A stretch of DNA of 64,000 nt from Bromus sterilis (taxonomy: Eukaryota; Streptophyta; Magnoliopsida; Poales; Poaceae), in assembly GCA_950022295.1 (NCBI GenBank), contig OX465596.1, forward strand, positions 126,832,501 to 126,896,500, read 5' to 3'. A program made the position numbers and the translations under genes. Positions 62,299 to 64,000 of this stretch are shown piece by piece. Position 1 is the first letter of the stretch, and every line of letters begins with the position of its first letter. Below the pieces are notes generated by a model. That model was not told where the DNA came from. It saw only the letters and a program-made list of their open reading frames with translations, and ran no database searches.

Positions 62299-64000
62299 GC
62301 ATGATCATCTCTATGGAGTACAAGGATAAGAGGGTTTACTAGTGTGGATCTTTCAAAAGGATAGTAGTGTTGCCCTTTTCTCTCTTTTTATTTATTTTTG
62401 TCCTTTTTATATTTTTTTGTATTTTTTTGGTGGCCTCAATGTCTCTGTGTATTTAACTCTCATTTGTCCTCTTTGGGATCTTTTATTTTGTCCACTTTGG
62501 GATCTTTTCCTCACTTAAGGGCAACACTCTAATTTAAAAGAGGGTATAGAAGATCTTTCACATTTTACAAGGTACTCGAATAATAAAGAAGATGTAGCTA
62601 TCATGATGTATGCAATGTATGCCACTGCCAGTGTAACAGGAACATGTATGACATGAAGATCAAGTCATGAAGAGATGGAAGTTGCATGGAAATATATCTT
62701 GGAAAGGCTATGGAAATGCCTTGATAGGTAAGTATGGTGGCTGTTTTTAGGAAAGATATAAGGAGGTTTATGATGACAGAGTTATCTTGCCAAGGGTTTG
62801 GATGTACCGGCGAAGGTGGATGCCAACTCTCGGAGTGAGAAGGAGGCAATGCACGGCACATGAAACGCTAGCAAATATGAGGAGGTGGAAGTGTCAACTT
62901 TCAATACTTACATTAGTCCGAAGAACTCATGCACTTATTATCGGTAACTCTAAATCTAATGAGGAGGTTCACAAAGAGACAAGTACCCTGAGGAGGAGTG
63001 TATGGCGGTTTGGTTATCCTTGCGCATCCTCGACTCATTGTACGTGAGTGTAATCTAATATCCGATCCCTCCAAAGATTAGCGATCCATCTAGTAGCTAG
63101 AGTTCTTAGCTAGTTTTGTAGGTTTTTGAAAATAAACACGGATTTCCCAAAATACGACACCTATCACTAATAGGCTAGAGCTCTTGAAACCAAAAGTTCA
63201 AACATTACTCACATCAATACCTCAAAACTATTGCAAGTTACTACTAAAATTAAATAGCAACCTCAATTACCTACTCTCAAGACAAGACACAATTCAGTGC
63301 AACAACCAACTCTCTTCACAAGATAAACATGAAAACTAAATAGAGTTACAGAAAAAAACTAAACAAAATCCAAGCTCTTGCTAAAGACAAACTAAGACTA
63401 AAACTAAACATGGCAGTAGATACGAAAAGATAAATAACACACAACAGCAAAAAGATAGGCATGAAGAATCCTATTATGTGTTCTAGATTTTGAAAGTGGA
63501 GCGTGTTTCTCTCCTACACAAAGTAAGACGGGATCTAACTTGTTATGAACAACAAGCAAATCTAAAGAGAAAATAAAAAATAAAACCTAAGAGCGAGACG
63601 CTCCAAGCATAGCACATAACGCATGAAGTGATAAAAATATAGTGAGACGAAGGACGAACTGATGATTGTTGATGGACAAGGGGATGCACGGGGGCATCCC
63701 CAAGCTTAGACGCTTGAGCCTCCTTGAATATTTGTTGGGGATGCATGGGGGCATCCCCAAGCTTGAGCGCTTGACACTCCTGAATCTTCTTTCATCATCT
63801 TCCATCGCACACTTGAAAACTCCCTTCATACATAACTCATCATAAGCTGATTAGAGAGGTTAGTACCCTTAATAAATAATTTTTCCCTACTGGATATAAA
63901 TATATTCTTGAAGAGCTACTGTTTTTCAAGATTTCCAAAAGGTTTTTGCAAATAAAAAGCAAGCTTAAGGTTTGCAAAAGTTAGGAGAGACAAAACGTGG
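62299..64000 (-). other. Gypsy G internal sequence, right piece (non-coding)
   Basis: About 1.7 kb without a convincing frame. It holds T-rich stretches (62390-62450) and, at 63680-63758, two copies of a GGGGATGC/GCATCCCC hairpin followed by CAAGCTT, 57 bases apart. These resemble the sequence next to the polypurine tract in this gypsy class. It continues beyond the window, so the element's gag-pol, if any, is not visible. Confidence 0.55.

Larger units (their letters stand above)
31640..64000 (-). mobile_element. Gypsy element G (non-coding 3' part), interrupted three times, runs off the right edge
   Basis: The 3' LTR (minus strand) is 31640-33082 plus 45361-45467. Internal sequence follows at 45468-45914, 58391-58675 and 62299-64000. 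Removing the insertions joins each piece at its TSD. The LTR starts TGATGTCTACACAC on the plus strand and ends GGGGCGTATCA. On the minus strand the LTR is preceded by 'ctcgaggacgagcagg' and a purine-rich stretch, the usual 3' end of this Triticeae gypsy class (Sabrina-like is my guess). No pol is seen within the window. The left target bases are TCCGC (31635-31639); the matching duplication would lie beyond 64000. Confidence 0.7.

Overview
The window is a stack of nested transposable elements with no recognisable host gene. The content points to a large-genome grass, most likely Triticeae (wheat, Aegilops, rye or barley). The signs are a Stowaway MITE, a CACTA transposon with TTTGCCGTCYGC subterminal repeats, a Sirevirus-type (Maximus-like) copia element, a Tekay-type chromovirus with very long LTRs, and several gypsy LTR fragments. 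Family names were recalled without a database search. The nesting, termini and target-site duplications (TSDs) were read directly.

Layout. 1-1400: a degenerate ~23-bp minisatellite, then a decayed coding relic with a duplicated peptide motif. 1670-1931: a complete Stowaway MITE (TSD TA). About 2270-13560: degenerate gypsy LTR and internal fragments (units H0, H1, H2). H1 and H2 each carry a ~3.7-kb solo LTR of one family, called T here: 4625-8328, minus, TSD GGTCG; and 9142-12870, plus, TSD GTGTA. About 13900-31639: a decayed copia element of Sirevirus type (gag, pol and a third downstream ORF). It is split at 15837-24911 by a 9.1-kb CACTA transposon (TSD TAA) carrying a TNP2 transposase gene and a second Transposase_24-type gene, both on the minus strand. 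31640-64000: a minus-strand gypsy element (called G) inserted in the third ORF of the copia element. It runs off the right edge and is itself interrupted three times. The first insertion is a T array of three LTRs and two identical-length internal segments (33083-45355, TSD TTAGT). The second is a full-length chromovirus (45915-58385, TSD CTTAG). The third is another T solo LTR (58676-62293, TSD TATAT).

Relationships. Family T appears six times as an LTR but never with coding capacity. Its only internal segment is 607 bp, with an initiator-Met-type primer-binding site and a 3' end resembling the end of chromovirus pol. This fits a non-autonomous family that borrows proteins from a Tekay-like chromovirus such as the one at 45915-58385, whose LTR shares a conserved ~65-bp block with the T LTR. 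That chromovirus is the best-preserved coding element: its gag-pol frame is open apart from two in-frame stops, and its LTRs differ by about 2% by eye. The most unusual structure is the T array LTR-int-LTR-int-LTR inside a single TSD, a product expected from unequal LTR recombination.
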